In this document: piece by piece, positions 17,259-26,409 of the stretch
How the letters are laid out: every line of letters begins with the position of its first letter
How positions within the stretch are numbered: position 1 is the first letter of the stretch
NCBI RefSeq assembly: GCF_020831405.1
Contig: NZ_JAJHPU010000045.1
Span: 52,530-116,529 of the forward strand
Reading direction: 5' to 3'
DNA length: 64,000 nucleotides
From: Pseudomonas oryzagri
Lineage (GTDB): Bacteria > Pseudomonadota > Gammaproteobacteria > Pseudomonadales > Pseudomonadaceae
Translations under genes and position numbers: made by a program
The notes under the pieces: model-generated
Databases searched by the model: none
The model's input: the letters and a program-made list of their open reading frames with translations, nothing else
Told to the model about the DNA's origin: nothing

Positions 17259-18550
17259 ACGGCGCCCGGGTAGTGATCACCGGCCTGGGGGCGGTGACCG
17301 GCTTCGGCTTCACCTGGCAGCGCATGTGGTCGGAAATGTTGCGCGGCAGCCACTGCATTCGCCCCTGGCAACCCGACGAGGTGAGCGACGGCAGCTTCCC
17401 GGTCGGTTTCGCCGCCCCGGTGGACATGGCGCTGTTGCCGCCCCACCTGGACGAGCACCCGGCCTGGCGGCTGCCGCTGGAGAAACGCAGCCGCTATGGC
17501 TGGGTGGCGGCGAGCCAGGCGGTTGCCGATAGCGGACTGGATGCCGCCGACCTGCGCGAGGCGGCCGTGCTGAGCGCCTCCGGCGCGCCCCATCACATGC
17601 TGGACGACATGCGTCTGGCGCTGGCCGAGGAGCCGGGCGCTGGCGCGGACTGGGCCTACCTGATGCGCCGGGCCGACCGGGTGCATGCCGGTGGCTCGCT
17701 GCGCCAGGCCAGCGACCGGCTGGCGCGGGTGATTGCCGGGCATTTCGGTTGCGAGGGGCCGGTAGTCAATATCAGCAGCGCCTGCGCGGGGGCGGCACAG
17801 GCCATCGGCAACGCCTTCCAGATGATCCGGCGCGGCGAGGTCGAGCTGGCGCTGGCTGGCGGCGCCGACTCGGTGCTCAACCTGGACACCATGGGCTCGC
17901 TCTACCTGCTGGGTGCGGCCACCAGCGAGCAGCGCTTCGGCGCCGACCTGTGCCGGCCGTTCGACCGCCATCGCAGCGGCCTGGTCGCTGGCGAAGGCGG
18001 GGGATTCGTCGTGCTCGAGCGCCTCGACCGCGCGCTGGCCCGTGGTGCCACGCCGTACGCCGAAGTGGTCGGCTACGGCAGCAGCCTGGACGGCTACAAG
18101 GTGACGGCGCCCGACCCGCAGGGCCGCGGCGCGGCGCTGGCCATGCAGGCAGCCCTCGACGACGCGGGGCTGGACCCGCAGCAGGTCGACCTGATCAACG
18201 CCCACGGCACTTCGACTCCGCTCAACGACGTGGCCGAAACCCTGGCGATCAAGACGGTGTTCGCTCGTGACGAGCATTACCGCAGGCTGGCGGTCAGCGC
18301 CAACAAGTCGCAGTTCGGCCACCTGATCGCGGCGGCCGGGGCGCCGGAGGTGATAGTCACCGCGCTCTCCTGCCGGGAAGACCGGATCACTCCGACGGTC
18401 AACCTGCACGAGCCGGATGGCGACTGCGACCTCGACTACTGTGCCAATCAGGCGGTCCACCGCTCCGTAGAGGTCGCGCTGAGCAACTCGTTCGGCTTCG
18501 GCGGCCTCAATACGTCGCTGGCCCTGCGCAAGTACCGGAGGAGCCGCTGA
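17255..18550 (+). CDS. Beta-ketoacyl-ACP synthase II-like, catalytically complete (KS-alpha 2)
   Basis: Second active condensing enzyme (431 aa), closer to canonical FabF than the first. Catalytic residues are Cys177 (ISSACAGAAQ), His317 (NAHGTSTPLND), Lys351 and His356 (NKSQFGHLIAAAG); the C-terminus has NSFGFGGLNTS. The ATG overlaps the previous stop (ATGA) and its own stop shares a base with the next start (TGATG), so the four ketosynthase-like genes are tightly coupled. Together with the following inactive homologue it makes a second alpha/beta pair. Confidence 0.9.
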   Translation: MNGARVVITGLGAVTGFGFTWQRMWSEMLRGSHCIRPWQPDEVSDGSFPVGFAAPVDMALLPPHLDEHPAWRLPLEKRSRYGWVAASQAVADSGLDAADLREAAVLSASGAPHHMLDDMRLALAEEPGAGADWAYLMRRADRVHAGGSLRQASDRLARVIAGHFGCEGPVVNISSACAGAAQAIGNAFQMIRRGEVELALAGGADSVLNLDTMGSLYLLGAATSEQRFGADLCRPFDRHRSGLVAGEGGGFVVLERLDRALARGATPYAEVVGYGSSLDGYKVTAPDPQGRGAALAMQAALDDAGLDPQQVDLINAHGTSTPLNDVAETLAIKTVFARDEHYRRLAVSANKSQFGHLIAAAGAPEVIVTALSCREDRITPTVNLHEPDGDCDLDYCANQAVHRSVEVALSNSFGFGGLNTSLALRKYRRSR

Positions 18551-19761
18551 TGGGAGCTTTCACTCAGACGATTGCCATTGCCGGTGCCGGCTGCGTTCTG
18601 CCGGGCGGCGCGGGCGTCGAAGACTTCTGGAACAGCCTGTGCGCGGGGCGTAGCGGCATCGTGCCGCTGCAGTCCAGCCTGTTCCATGGCAACCGGGTGG
18701 CAGCCTTCGGCCAGATCCCCGAAGAGGTCCGCCAGGCCTGCCGCCAGGATGTGCCGCGCAACCTGCAGCGTTACTGCACGCCTGCCGTCGTCCTCGGCGT
18801 CGCCGCGGCACGGCAGGCCCTGCAGGAAGCCGGCGTGGACCCGCGTCAGGGGCACCTGCGCTTCGGCCTCTATTGCTGCCAGGGCGGCTACACCCATCCG
18901 TCGCTGGACGCCTATGCCGAATTGCTCCAGGAGTGCCGAGGCGGGGACGACGGACTGGACCTGCGCCAGCTGAGCGCCCGGGTGCTGGAGACGCGCGCCC
19001 TCGATCCGTTCCTGGTGCTCAAGAGCCTCAGCAACGGGCTGTCGGGGGTCGTGAGCCTGGCGTTCGACCTGGAGGGCGAGTGCAACGCCTACATGCAGGG
19101 GGTGGCCGGCAACCAGGCCGCCCTGCGCGAGGCCTGTGCCGCCTTGCGCAGCGGGCGCATCGATGCCGCCCTGGTGGTGGCCGCCGGCAGCGAACTCGAT
19201 GCCCTGGCGCTCGCCGAGCTGGCGCGGGCAGGCATCATCGGCACGAACGGCGCGCGCGCCTTCCGGCCATTCGACCTGGACGGCGAGGGTGGTGTGGCCG
19301 GCGAGGGCGCGGCGGCGCTGCTCCTGCGGCGCAGCGAGGATATGGCGGCGGGGCCCCGGGTCGCGATCGGCACGATTGCCGCGCAGGCCGAGCTGGCCGC
19401 CCTGGAGCTGCCCGGCGAGCCGGTGGATCTGCTGGTGTGCCACGGCACCGGCGTACCGGCGGTGGACCGGCGGCTGAGCGCGGTCCTGGCCCGCAGCCGC
19501 CCCCGCCATGCCACCTGCGCCCAACCGGTCACCGGGCTGCTCAGCGCCGCCCCCGGCCTGGCGGATCTGATCGTGGCCAGAAGCAGCCTGCTGCGCCAAT
19601 GCGTGCCCCCGGTTGCCGGCCTCGAACGACCGGTCAGCGCGGACCTGCCGTTCGTCACCGGTGCGCCGCAAGCCGCACGGCTGCGCAGTTGCGCCGTCGT
19701 CGGGCGCGACGACAACGGCTTCGGTGCCTGCTACCGACTCGACTACGCGGACGCTCGCTAG
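18550..19761 (+). CDS. Inactive ketosynthase-like protein, second chain-length-factor-like partner (KS-beta 2)
   Basis: Thiolase-fold ketosynthase homologue (403 aa) with normal N-terminal KS features (IAIAGAGCVLPGGAGVEDFW). The active-site segment is altered: ACAG aligns with GVAG (in MQGVAGNQAALREA), removing the Cys. One His is kept (LLVCHGTGVPAVD), but the NKSxxGH motif has become AQPVTGLLSAAPG. It should not condense by itself and probably pairs with the active KS directly upstream. It ends 69 bp before the aminotransferase-reductase gene. Substrate unknown. Confidence 0.72.
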   Translation: MGAFTQTIAIAGAGCVLPGGAGVEDFWNSLCAGRSGIVPLQSSLFHGNRVAAFGQIPEEVRQACRQDVPRNLQRYCTPAVVLGVAAARQALQEAGVDPRQGHLRFGLYCCQGGYTHPSLDAYAELLQECRGGDDGLDLRQLSARVLETRALDPFLVLKSLSNGLSGVVSLAFDLEGECNAYMQGVAGNQAALREACAALRSGRIDAALVVAAGSELDALALAELARAGIIGTNGARAFRPFDLDGEGGVAGEGAAALLLRRSEDMAAGPRVAIGTIAAQAELAALELPGEPVDLLVCHGTGVPAVDRRLSAVLARSRPRHATCAQPVTGLLSAAPGLADLIVARSSLLRQCVPPVAGLERPVSADLPFVTGAPQAARLRSCAVVGRDDNGFGACYRLDYADAR

Positions 19762-19830
19762 GCATTCGGGCTAGCGCAACGGTTCCGCACCGGATCACCA
19801 CAGATTGTTCAGTTCAAGGATATGACTGTC

Positions 19831-22701
19831 ATGGATTACCGCGATTACGTACGCCCCAAATATGTCGACCTGATGCAGGCGCTGGGACTGGAGTGCCAGT
19901 TCCACCGCGCCAGCGGCAGCAAGCTGTTCTATCGCGATGCCCAGGGCCGCGAAGTGGCGGTCACCGACTTCCTGGGTGGCTACGGGGCGGCGTTGTTCGG
20001 CCACAACGACCCGGAATTCGTCGACGAACTGTGCGCGCTGCTGCGCGAAGAAACGCCCTTCAATGCCCAGATGTCGGTGCGTGCGGCCGCCGGCGAACTT
20101 GGCCGTCGCCTGAGCGAGGCGCTCAACCGCGAACTCGGCAGCAGCGAGAAGTTCATCTCGACCTTCTCCAACAGCGGCGCGGAGGCGGTGGAGATCGCCA
20201 TCAAGCATGCCGAATATCGTCGCCAGAAACGGCTGCAGAAGCAGTTCGACGAGGTGGATTTCGAGCTGGCGCAACTGGCGGCCAGCGAGCGGGCCTACCT
20301 CGAGCTGGAGGTCGACGGGCTCGACCTGCCGGCGGGCCTGCTGCCCGAGCATGTGACGCTGGTGACCCTGCGCCAGCTGCTCGAGGCGGTGCGCCAGTAC
20401 AACCTGGCCCTGCAGTACAGCGAGCCGGTGTTCGTCGCCCTGCGCCGCAGCTTCCACGGCAAGCTGGTCAGCAGCGTGCAGCTGACCCATGGCAAGCAAT
20501 ACCGCCAGCCGTTCGCGCGCTTCGGCCTCAACGTCGAGTTCGTCGACCCCAGCCAGCCGCAGCAGCTCGAGGAGCTGCAGGCACGTCATCGCCGCGCCTG
20601 GCTGCTGCCGGTATGGGAGGACGGGCGCGTGCAGTTGCGTCGTCAGGAGTTCAGCGCGATCACCGCCGTGCTGCTCGAGCCGATCCAGGGAGAGGGCGGG
20701 ATCAACGAGTTTTCCGCGGACACCTTCCTCGCCCTGCGTCGCTTCGCCAACCAGCAGGATTGTCCGCTGGTGGTCGACGAGATCCAGTCCGGTTTCGGCC
20801 GCACCGGCAGCCTGCTCGCCAGCAGCCACTACGGCCTGCGCGGCGACTACTACTGCCTGTCCAAGGCGCTGGGTGGCGGCCTGACCAAGATCGCGGCCAC
20901 CGTGATCCGCGATAGCCACTACGAGGCGGACTTCAGCTACATCCACAGTTCGACTTTCGCCGAGGACGACCTGTCCTGCCGCATCGCCCTGCGTGCGCTG
21001 GAGCGCCTGTCCTGCGATGACGGCGCGATGCTCCGCGAGGTGCGGGAGAAGGGCGAGTACCTGAAGAACTCCCTGCTCGAGCTGCAGAAGTTCTATCCGG
21101 ACGTGATCGCCGACGTGCGCGGCCGCGGCCTGCTGCTGGGCTTCGAGCTGCACGATCTGAGCGCCAGCAGTTCGGTGGTGCAGGCCTCGGCGCAGTACAA
21201 CGAGGCGCTGGGCTACATCGTCGCCGGCTACCTGCTGCAGCACGAGCGACTGCGCGTGGCGCCCTCCGGCAGCAACGCCAACGTCATTCGCCTGGAGCCG
21301 CCGGCGTGCATCAGTTTCGCCGAGATCGACGAGCTGACCGGCGCGCTGCAGCGGGTCTGCGAGATGCTGCGCCGGCGGGATGCCTTCCCGCTCGCCGCCG
21401 GCGTCTGCGCCGACCAGATCAGCGAGGTGCCGCCGCGTACCGACAACTTCGTGATGGAGCAGACCTTCCCAAAGGCTGACAAGGGTACGCAGGTGGTTGC
21501 CCGGGTCGCCTTCATCAACCACCTGATCGATGCCGACATGCTGAGCGACGTCGACCCGTCGCTGGCGCCCCTCACCGCCGAGCAGAAGCGCACCTTCATC
21601 CAGCGCATGGCGCCCGAGCGGCGTACCGCGCCCATCGGCCCGGTGCTGATCCGCTCGCGCCTGGGCACGGCGGTCGAATTCGCCCTGTATCCGCTGTGCA
21701 TGGACTCCAGCGCGATGGCCGAGTACATGGCCAGCGGCGACCTGGAGACGATCCGCGAGGAAATCGCCGGCCGCATTCGCGATGCGCGCAGCGACGGCTA
21801 CAGCGTCGCCGGCCTGGGCATGTACACCTCGATCGTCACCAACAATTGCCAGGCGCTGAAGATCCCGGACGTGGCGCTGACCTCCGGCAATGCCCTGACC
21901 ATCGGCATGGGCCTGGAGGCGATCGAGCAGGGCTGCGTGCGTCAGGGCATCCGCCTCGAACAGGAGACCGCGGCGGTGGTGGGGGCGGCCGGCAACATCG
22001 CCTCCACCTACGCCTCGCTGCTGTCGGAGAAGGCCGACCACCTGCTGCTCATCGGCAGCGGGCGCGAAGGCTCCACCCGGCGCCTGGAAAAGACCGCGCA
22101 GCTGATCTATGCCGACGCCGCGCGCTCGATTCTCGCCGGTCGTACCGCAGAGGACCGTCTCGCGGCGCGCCTGCAGCGCCTGCCGGGCATCGACGGCCTG
22201 CTGGAGACCTACGGCGACAGTGCCGAGCTGGGGGCGCGGCTGTTCCGCTTCGTCGAGGAGCAGGTGGGCGCCAACGCGTTCATCACCATCAGCAACGACC
22301 TGCAGTTGCTGCGCAGGGCGCGCGTGGTGCTCTGCGCCGCCAACGCACCGGAGGCCTTCCTCGACGCGGAGCATTTCGCCGAGAACGCGGTGATCTGCGA
22401 TATCGCGGTGCCGCTCAACGTCGACCAGCAGCTGACCGGCCAGCGCCCGGACGTTCTCTACATGCACGGCGGCATCGTGCAGACCCCGCTCGGCGACGGC
22501 CTGCAGGCGAATGTGCGCGCCTACCTCAAGGAAGGGCAGCTGTACGCGTGCATGGCCGAGTCGGTGCTCATGGGGCTGTCGGGCATGAAGCAGCACTACT
22601 CCTACGGCGATATCACCCGCGAGCAGGTGCAGCGCATTCGCGCCATCGCGGCCTGCCATGGCTTCGGCCTGGCGCAGTTCAAGACGGACAATTCTTTCTG
22701 A
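19831..22701 (+). CDS. Class III aminotransferase fused to long-chain acyl-ACP reductase (AAR-like)
   Basis: Bifunctional protein of 956 aa. Residues 1 to ~510 are a PLP class III aminotransferase: NSGAEAVE phosphate-binding turn, Asp316 in VVDEIQSGFGRTG and Schiff-base Lys345 in CLSKALGGG. Residues ~555-956 match cyanobacterial acyl-ACP reductase: GLGMYTSIVTNN, the Rossmann motif VVGAAGNIAS (~716), LYMHGGIVQ, and Cys907 in LYACMAESVLMG, aligning with the acyl-accepting Cys of that enzyme. Expected chemistry: acyl-ACP reduced by NAD(P)H to an aldehyde, then transaminated to a primary amine. The ATG at 19831 is preferred to 19822 because AAGGA lies 10 bp ahead of it. The domain calls are firm; the joint reaction is inference. 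Confidence 0.85.
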   Translation: MDYRDYVRPKYVDLMQALGLECQFHRASGSKLFYRDAQGREVAVTDFLGGYGAALFGHNDPEFVDELCALLREETPFNAQMSVRAAAGELGRRLSEALNRELGSSEKFISTFSNSGAEAVEIAIKHAEYRRQKRLQKQFDEVDFELAQLAASERAYLELEVDGLDLPAGLLPEHVTLVTLRQLLEAVRQYNLALQYSEPVFVALRRSFHGKLVSSVQLTHGKQYRQPFARFGLNVEFVDPSQPQQLEELQARHRRAWLLPVWEDGRVQLRRQEFSAITAVLLEPIQGEGGINEFSADTFLALRRFANQQDCPLVVDEIQSGFGRTGSLLASSHYGLRGDYYCLSKALGGGLTKIAATVIRDSHYEADFSYIHSSTFAEDDLSCRIALRALERLSCDDGAMLREVREKGEYLKNSLLELQKFYPDVIADVRGRGLLLGFELHDLSASSSVVQASAQYNEALGYIVAGYLLQHERLRVAPSGSNANVIRLEPPACISFAEIDELTGALQRVCEMLRRRDAFPLAAGVCADQISEVPPRTDNFVMEQTFPKADKGTQVVARVAFINHLIDADMLSDVDPSLAPLTAEQKRTFIQRMAPERRTAPIGPVLIRSRLGTAVEFALYPLCMDSSAMAEYMASGDLETIREEIAGRIRDARSDGYSVAGLGMYTSIVTNNCQALKIPDVALTSGNALTIGMGLEAIEQGCVRQGIRLEQETAAVVGAAGNIASTYASLLSEKADHLLLIGSGREGSTRRLEKTAQLIYADAARSILAGRTAEDRLAARLQRLPGIDGLLETYGDSAELGARLFRFVEEQVGANAFITISNDLQLLRRARVVLCAANAPEAFLDAEHFAENAVICDIAVPLNVDQQLTGQRPDVLYMHGGIVQTPLGDGLQANVRAYLKEGQLYACMAESVLMGLSGMKQHYSYGDITREQVQRIRAIAACHGFGLAQFKTDNSF

Positions 22702-22710
22702 GGTAGGGGC

Positions 22711-23448
22711 ATGGAGCACAAGACTGCGGTAGTGACCGGCGGCAGCCGCGGCATCGGCAGGGCCGTTGTCAGGGCGCTGGCCAAGGCGGGGTATCGGATC
22801 GCCTTCAGCTACGTGCGTGACGAAGCCGCGGCCATGGCGCTGCTGGACGAGTTGCACGGGCAGGGCAGCCAGTGCCTGGCCCTGCGCTGCGACGTCGGCG
22901 ATGCCGGTAGCGTGGCGGGTTTCTTCGAGCGGATCGAGCGCGAGTTCGGGCGGATCGACCTGTTGGTCAACAATGCCGGCATCACCCGCGACGGTCTGCT
23001 GGCGACCCTGTCGCTGGACGACATCGCCGAGGTCATCCGCACCAATCTGGTGGGCACGCTGCTCTGCTGCCAGGGCGCGCTGCCGTGCATGCTGCGCCAG
23101 CGCAGCGGCTGCATCGTCAACCTGAGCTCGGTCGCTGCCCAGCGGCCGGGCAAGGGGCAGAGCAACTACGCCGCGGCCAAGGGCGGGGTCGAGGCGCTGA
23201 CCCGCGCGCTCGCCGTCGAGCTGGCGCCGCGCAACATCCGCGTCAACGCCGTGGCGCCGGGCATCGTCAACACCGAGATGAGCGCGGCGCTGGTCGGCAG
23301 CATGGCGCAGGAAATCCGCGACCGGCTGCTGATCAAGCGCTATGCCGAGCCCGAGGAGATCGCCGAAGCGGTGCTGTTCGTCGCCGAGCGGGCTCCCTAC
23401 CTGACGGGCGAGGTCCTGCCGGTCAACGGCGGATTGAAGATGCCATGA
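22711..23448 (+). CDS. SDR reductase, FabG-like 3-oxoacyl-ACP reductase
   Basis: Short-chain dehydrogenase/reductase (245 aa) of the FabG type, expected to reduce the 3-keto group left by the ketosynthases, with NADPH. Visible are the TGGSRGIG nucleotide loop (9-16), NNAG (87-90), a catalytic Ser near 139-140, Tyr153 and Lys157 (NYAAAKGG), and the C-terminal VNGG. A GAGGTAGGGGC stretch serves as ribosome site, 9 bp after the aminotransferase-reductase gene. The stop overlaps the next start by 4 bp (ATGA). FabG-like role is likely from context. Confidence 0.87.
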   Translation: MEHKTAVVTGGSRGIGRAVVRALAKAGYRIAFSYVRDEAAAMALLDELHGQGSQCLALRCDVGDAGSVAGFFERIEREFGRIDLLVNNAGITRDGLLATLSLDDIAEVIRTNLVGTLLCCQGALPCMLRQRSGCIVNLSSVAAQRPGKGQSNYAAAKGGVEALTRALAVELAPRNIRVNAVAPGIVNTEMSAALVGSMAQEIRDRLLIKRYAEPEEIAEAVLFVAERAPYLTGEVLPVNGGLKMP

Positions 23449-24209
23449 CCCAGATGCGCACCATTCTCATCACCGGCGCGGCCAAGGGCATCGGCCGCGC
23501 GGTTGCCGAATCCTTCGCCGGCGAGGCCGGCAACCGGCTCGTCCTGGTGGATTTCGATCATGCCGAACTGCAGCGCTGGGTGGCGGAGGCGGCCATGCCG
23601 GCCGCCGTCGAAACCCATGCGGTCGACATCGCCGACCTCGCCGGCCTGCAAGCCCTGTTCACCGGGCTGGCCAGTCGCCTGGGCCAGATCGACGTGCTGG
23701 TCAACAGCGCGGGGATCTGCAACGAGAACGAGCCCGGCGACCTGGACAACTGGCACCGGGTGATCGCCGTCAACCTGCACGGCACCTTCTACGTCACCTC
23801 GCTGTGCCTGCCGCTGATGCCCCGGCAGGGGCGCATCATCAACATGGCGTCGATCCTCGGCCGCGCCGGCAAGGTGCGCAACACCGCCTATTGCGCCTCC
23901 AAGCACGGCATCGTCGGCATGACCAAGGCGCTGGCCCTGGACCTCGCTCCGCGGCAGATCACCGTCAACGCGATCCTGCCGGCCTGGGTGGATACGCCGA
24001 TGCTGCAGCAGGAGCTGGCGGCGCAGGCCGGCATCGCCGGGCTCAGCACCGAGCAGAGCCAGCGCAACGCCAAGAAACGGCTGCCGCTGCGCCGCTTCAT
24101 CGAGGGGGCCGAGGTGGCGGCGATGGTCCGCTACCTGGCCAGCCCCGAGGCCGGCGGGGTCACCGCGCAGAGCCTGATCATCGACGGTGGTGTCGGGCTG
24201 GGGATGTAG
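23445..24209 (+). CDS. Second SDR oxidoreductase of the cluster
   Basis: SDR enzyme of 254 aa with TGAAKGIG (10-17), NSAG (87-90), Ser136, Tyr149 and Lys153 (YCASKHG), and the C-terminal IIDGG. It is more divergent from FabG than its neighbour. Possible roles are a second ketoreductase acting at another chain position, or a dehydrogenase on a hydroxyl of the product; the sequence does not decide. Start ATG overlaps the previous stop, so translation is coupled. Confidence 0.85.
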   Translation: MTQMRTILITGAAKGIGRAVAESFAGEAGNRLVLVDFDHAELQRWVAEAAMPAAVETHAVDIADLAGLQALFTGLASRLGQIDVLVNSAGICNENEPGDLDNWHRVIAVNLHGTFYVTSLCLPLMPRQGRIINMASILGRAGKVRNTAYCASKHGIVGMTKALALDLAPRQITVNAILPAWVDTPMLQQELAAQAGIAGLSTEQSQRNAKKRLPLRRFIEGAEVAAMVRYLASPEAGGVTAQSLIIDGGVGLGM

Positions 24210-24211
24210 CG

Positions 24212-25495
24212 ATGGGCAATCTGCGTTTCTGTCGCGGCCTGTTGGCCGCGCTGGTCGCGTGCGGCCCCGCGGCTGCGTTCGGCTTGCCGGCCAGCGCCTA
24301 CTGGGATGGCGAAGTCGGCCTCGCCGCGGCGCTGCGCCTGCACGGCGATGACCGCGTCACACAGCAGGCCGTCTACTTCAAGGCGAATCTCGAGGACAGC
24401 TGGGACACGGGCTACTACAAGGCGCGCGGCCGGGTCCGCTACGACACCGTCTACGAGGGCGACCAGCCCTACAGCGACGAGGCTCGCGACGAATACCGCT
24501 TCACCGCCGACTGGCGCCACCTGTACTTCGGCCATTACGTCGGCGATGGCGAGCTGACCGTCGGCTGGCAACAGGTGGTCTGGGGGCGGGCGGACGAGCT
24601 GCGCGTGCTCGACCAGATCAACCCCATCGACTACCGCGAAGGGGTGACGCCGCTGCTCGAGGAAAGCCGCATCGCCGTGCCGATGGTGCGGCTGACCCAG
24701 CCGGTCGGCGACTGGGAGCTGGAGGCCATCTGGATCACCGATTTCCTCAAGAACAAGCCGCCGGTCGCCGGCAGCGAGTTCGACTCGTCGCTGTTCGCCG
24801 TGCCCGATCCCGACTACTTCGTGGTCGACTCGACGCCCGACTACGAGGGCGACGACGGCTTTTCCTACGGATTGAGCGCCAACGGCCGGATCGGCGCCAT
24901 CGATGCCAGCCTGGTCGCCCTCAATGCCCGCCAGCAGGACCCGGTGTATGCCGTGGAAGGGCTGGCCGACGACGGCCGCGTGCGCCTGGAGCGCCAGTTT
25001 CCCCGCTACACCATGGGCGGCGGCGGGCTCGCCATCGACCTCGGCCACAGCATCGTGGTGCGCGGCGAGGTGGCCTACTTCGACGACTGGCGGCTGACCA
25101 ACCCGCTGCGCAGCCAAGGCAGCGACGAGAGCCCGCTGGTCAAGTCGCTGCTCGGCGTCGACTACCTGGTGCGCGACTGGATGATCTCCGCGCAGTGGCA
25201 GGCGCAGCAGATCCTCGACTGGCAGCCGGGGATGCTGCAGGAGGAGCGCGATCACCTGTTCACCCTGTCCGGCGAGGGCAGCCATTTCCAGGACCGCCTG
25301 AAGAGCCGCCTGGTGCTGGCCTTCACCCCGCCCATGCGGGACGACGCCCTGCTGCAGGGCATCTTCACCTACAAACCGGTCGACTGGCTGAAGCTGGGCC
25401 TGGAGGTGGATGTCTTCTTCGGCAAGCGGGACAACCTTTTTGGCACTTACGACGCAAGGGACCAGCTGCGTCTGTCGGCCGGCTATCTGTTCTGA
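24212..25495 (+). CDS. Outer-membrane protein, DUF1302-like, of the cluster export module
   Basis: Predicted outer-membrane beta-barrel (427 aa) with a signal peptide (GLLAALVACGPAAAFG) and alternating-strand pattern ending in an aromatic residue (LRLSAGYLF). The segment WQQVVWGRADELRVLDQINP and the adjoining REGVTPLLEES resemble DUF1302 proteins, which often travel with LolA-like or DUF1329 proteins and RND transporters. Here it is followed by exactly those two types. It starts 2 bp after the SDR stop. Role in placing the product at or through the outer membrane is inferred from context. Confidence 0.75.
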   Translation: MGNLRFCRGLLAALVACGPAAAFGLPASAYWDGEVGLAAALRLHGDDRVTQQAVYFKANLEDSWDTGYYKARGRVRYDTVYEGDQPYSDEARDEYRFTADWRHLYFGHYVGDGELTVGWQQVVWGRADELRVLDQINPIDYREGVTPLLEESRIAVPMVRLTQPVGDWELEAIWITDFLKNKPPVAGSEFDSSLFAVPDPDYFVVDSTPDYEGDDGFSYGLSANGRIGAIDASLVALNARQQDPVYAVEGLADDGRVRLERQFPRYTMGGGGLAIDLGHSIVVRGEVAYFDDWRLTNPLRSQGSDESPLVKSLLGVDYLVRDWMISAQWQAQQILDWQPGMLQEERDHLFTLSGEGSHFQDRLKSRLVLAFTPPMRDDALLQGIFTYKPVDWLKLGLEVDVFFGKRDNLFGTYDARDQLRLSAGYLF

Positions 25496-25554
25496 GCCTT
25501 CGCGGGCGTAACGGACAGACCGGCACCTATCAGCAGAAAGCAAGGAGATTTCAC

Positions 25555-26391
25555 ATGTCGCCGATCATCAAGGGTATTGCCGCCGCCATCCTCGTCATGG
25601 GAGGGGCCGCGGCGCATGCCGCCGGGCCGCTCGGCGCGGACGAGATCATGACCGCCGCCAGGGACCGCAACGACGGCAAGAGCTTCATGTCGCAGGTGTC
25701 GCTGATCCTGCACGACAAGAACGGCAATACGCGGGTTCGGGAATTCACCTACCTGCAGAAGGATTATGCCGACAGCGACAAGTTCACCATGTTCTTCACC
25801 ACCCCCAACGACGTCCGCGACGTCGCCTTCCATATCGAGAACCCCCACGAGGTGCTCGGCAAGGAAGACAGCCAGTGGATGTACCTGCCGGTGAGCCGCC
25901 AGACCCGACGGATCTCCACCAGCGACAAGCGCGGCGCCTTCATGGGCAGCGAGTACTCCTACGCCGATCTCGACAAGATCCGCGTGAAGGACTACCGCCA
26001 GACCCTGGTCGGCGAAGAACAGGTGCTGGGGCGCGACTGCTATGTCATCGAGCGTGAGCCGGCCTCGCCCGAGGTGCTCACCAAGACTGGCTACAACAAG
26101 CTCAAGGTGTGGATCGACAAGCAGAACAGCCTGGTGATGCGCCAGGACTTCTTCGATGTGAAGGGCGTGCTGGTCAAGCAGATGCGCACCCGCGAGGTCG
26201 CCACCGTCGGCAAGATCGACAGCATCATGCTCAGCGAAACCGAGCATTTCATCGACGGCACCCGCTCGGAGATGCGCTTCAGCCAGCTGCAGTACGACGT
26301 CGAACTGGACGACCGGCTGTTCACCCAGACGGCGATCCGCCGCGGCTTGAAGACCGGAGACGTGCCGGCATTCGCCTCCTCCTCACTGTAA
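25555..26391 (+). CDS. LolA-like outer membrane lipoprotein-sorting family protein
   Basis: Secreted periplasmic protein (278 aa), signal peptide MSPIIKGIAAAILVMGGAAAHA. Family features include the N-terminal ADEIMTAARDRNDGKS helix and the central QWMYLPVSRQTRRISTSDKRGAFMGSEYSYADL, typical of the LolA-like family found beside MMPL/RND exporters. LolA folds carry acyl chains across the periplasm, so a shuttle for a hydrophobic product between RND pump and outer-membrane protein fits. Start chosen at the signal peptide, with AAGGAG (25542-25547) ahead. Confidence 0.85.
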   Translation: MSPIIKGIAAAILVMGGAAAHAAGPLGADEIMTAARDRNDGKSFMSQVSLILHDKNGNTRVREFTYLQKDYADSDKFTMFFTTPNDVRDVAFHIENPHEVLGKEDSQWMYLPVSRQTRRISTSDKRGAFMGSEYSYADLDKIRVKDYRQTLVGEEQVLGRDCYVIEREPASPEVLTKTGYNKLKVWIDKQNSLVMRQDFFDVKGVLVKQMRTREVATVGKIDSIMLSETEHFIDGTRSEMRFSQLQYDVELDDRLFTQTAIRRGLKTGDVPAFASSSL

Positions 26392-26409
26392 GGGCCGGTA
26401 CGGATAATC

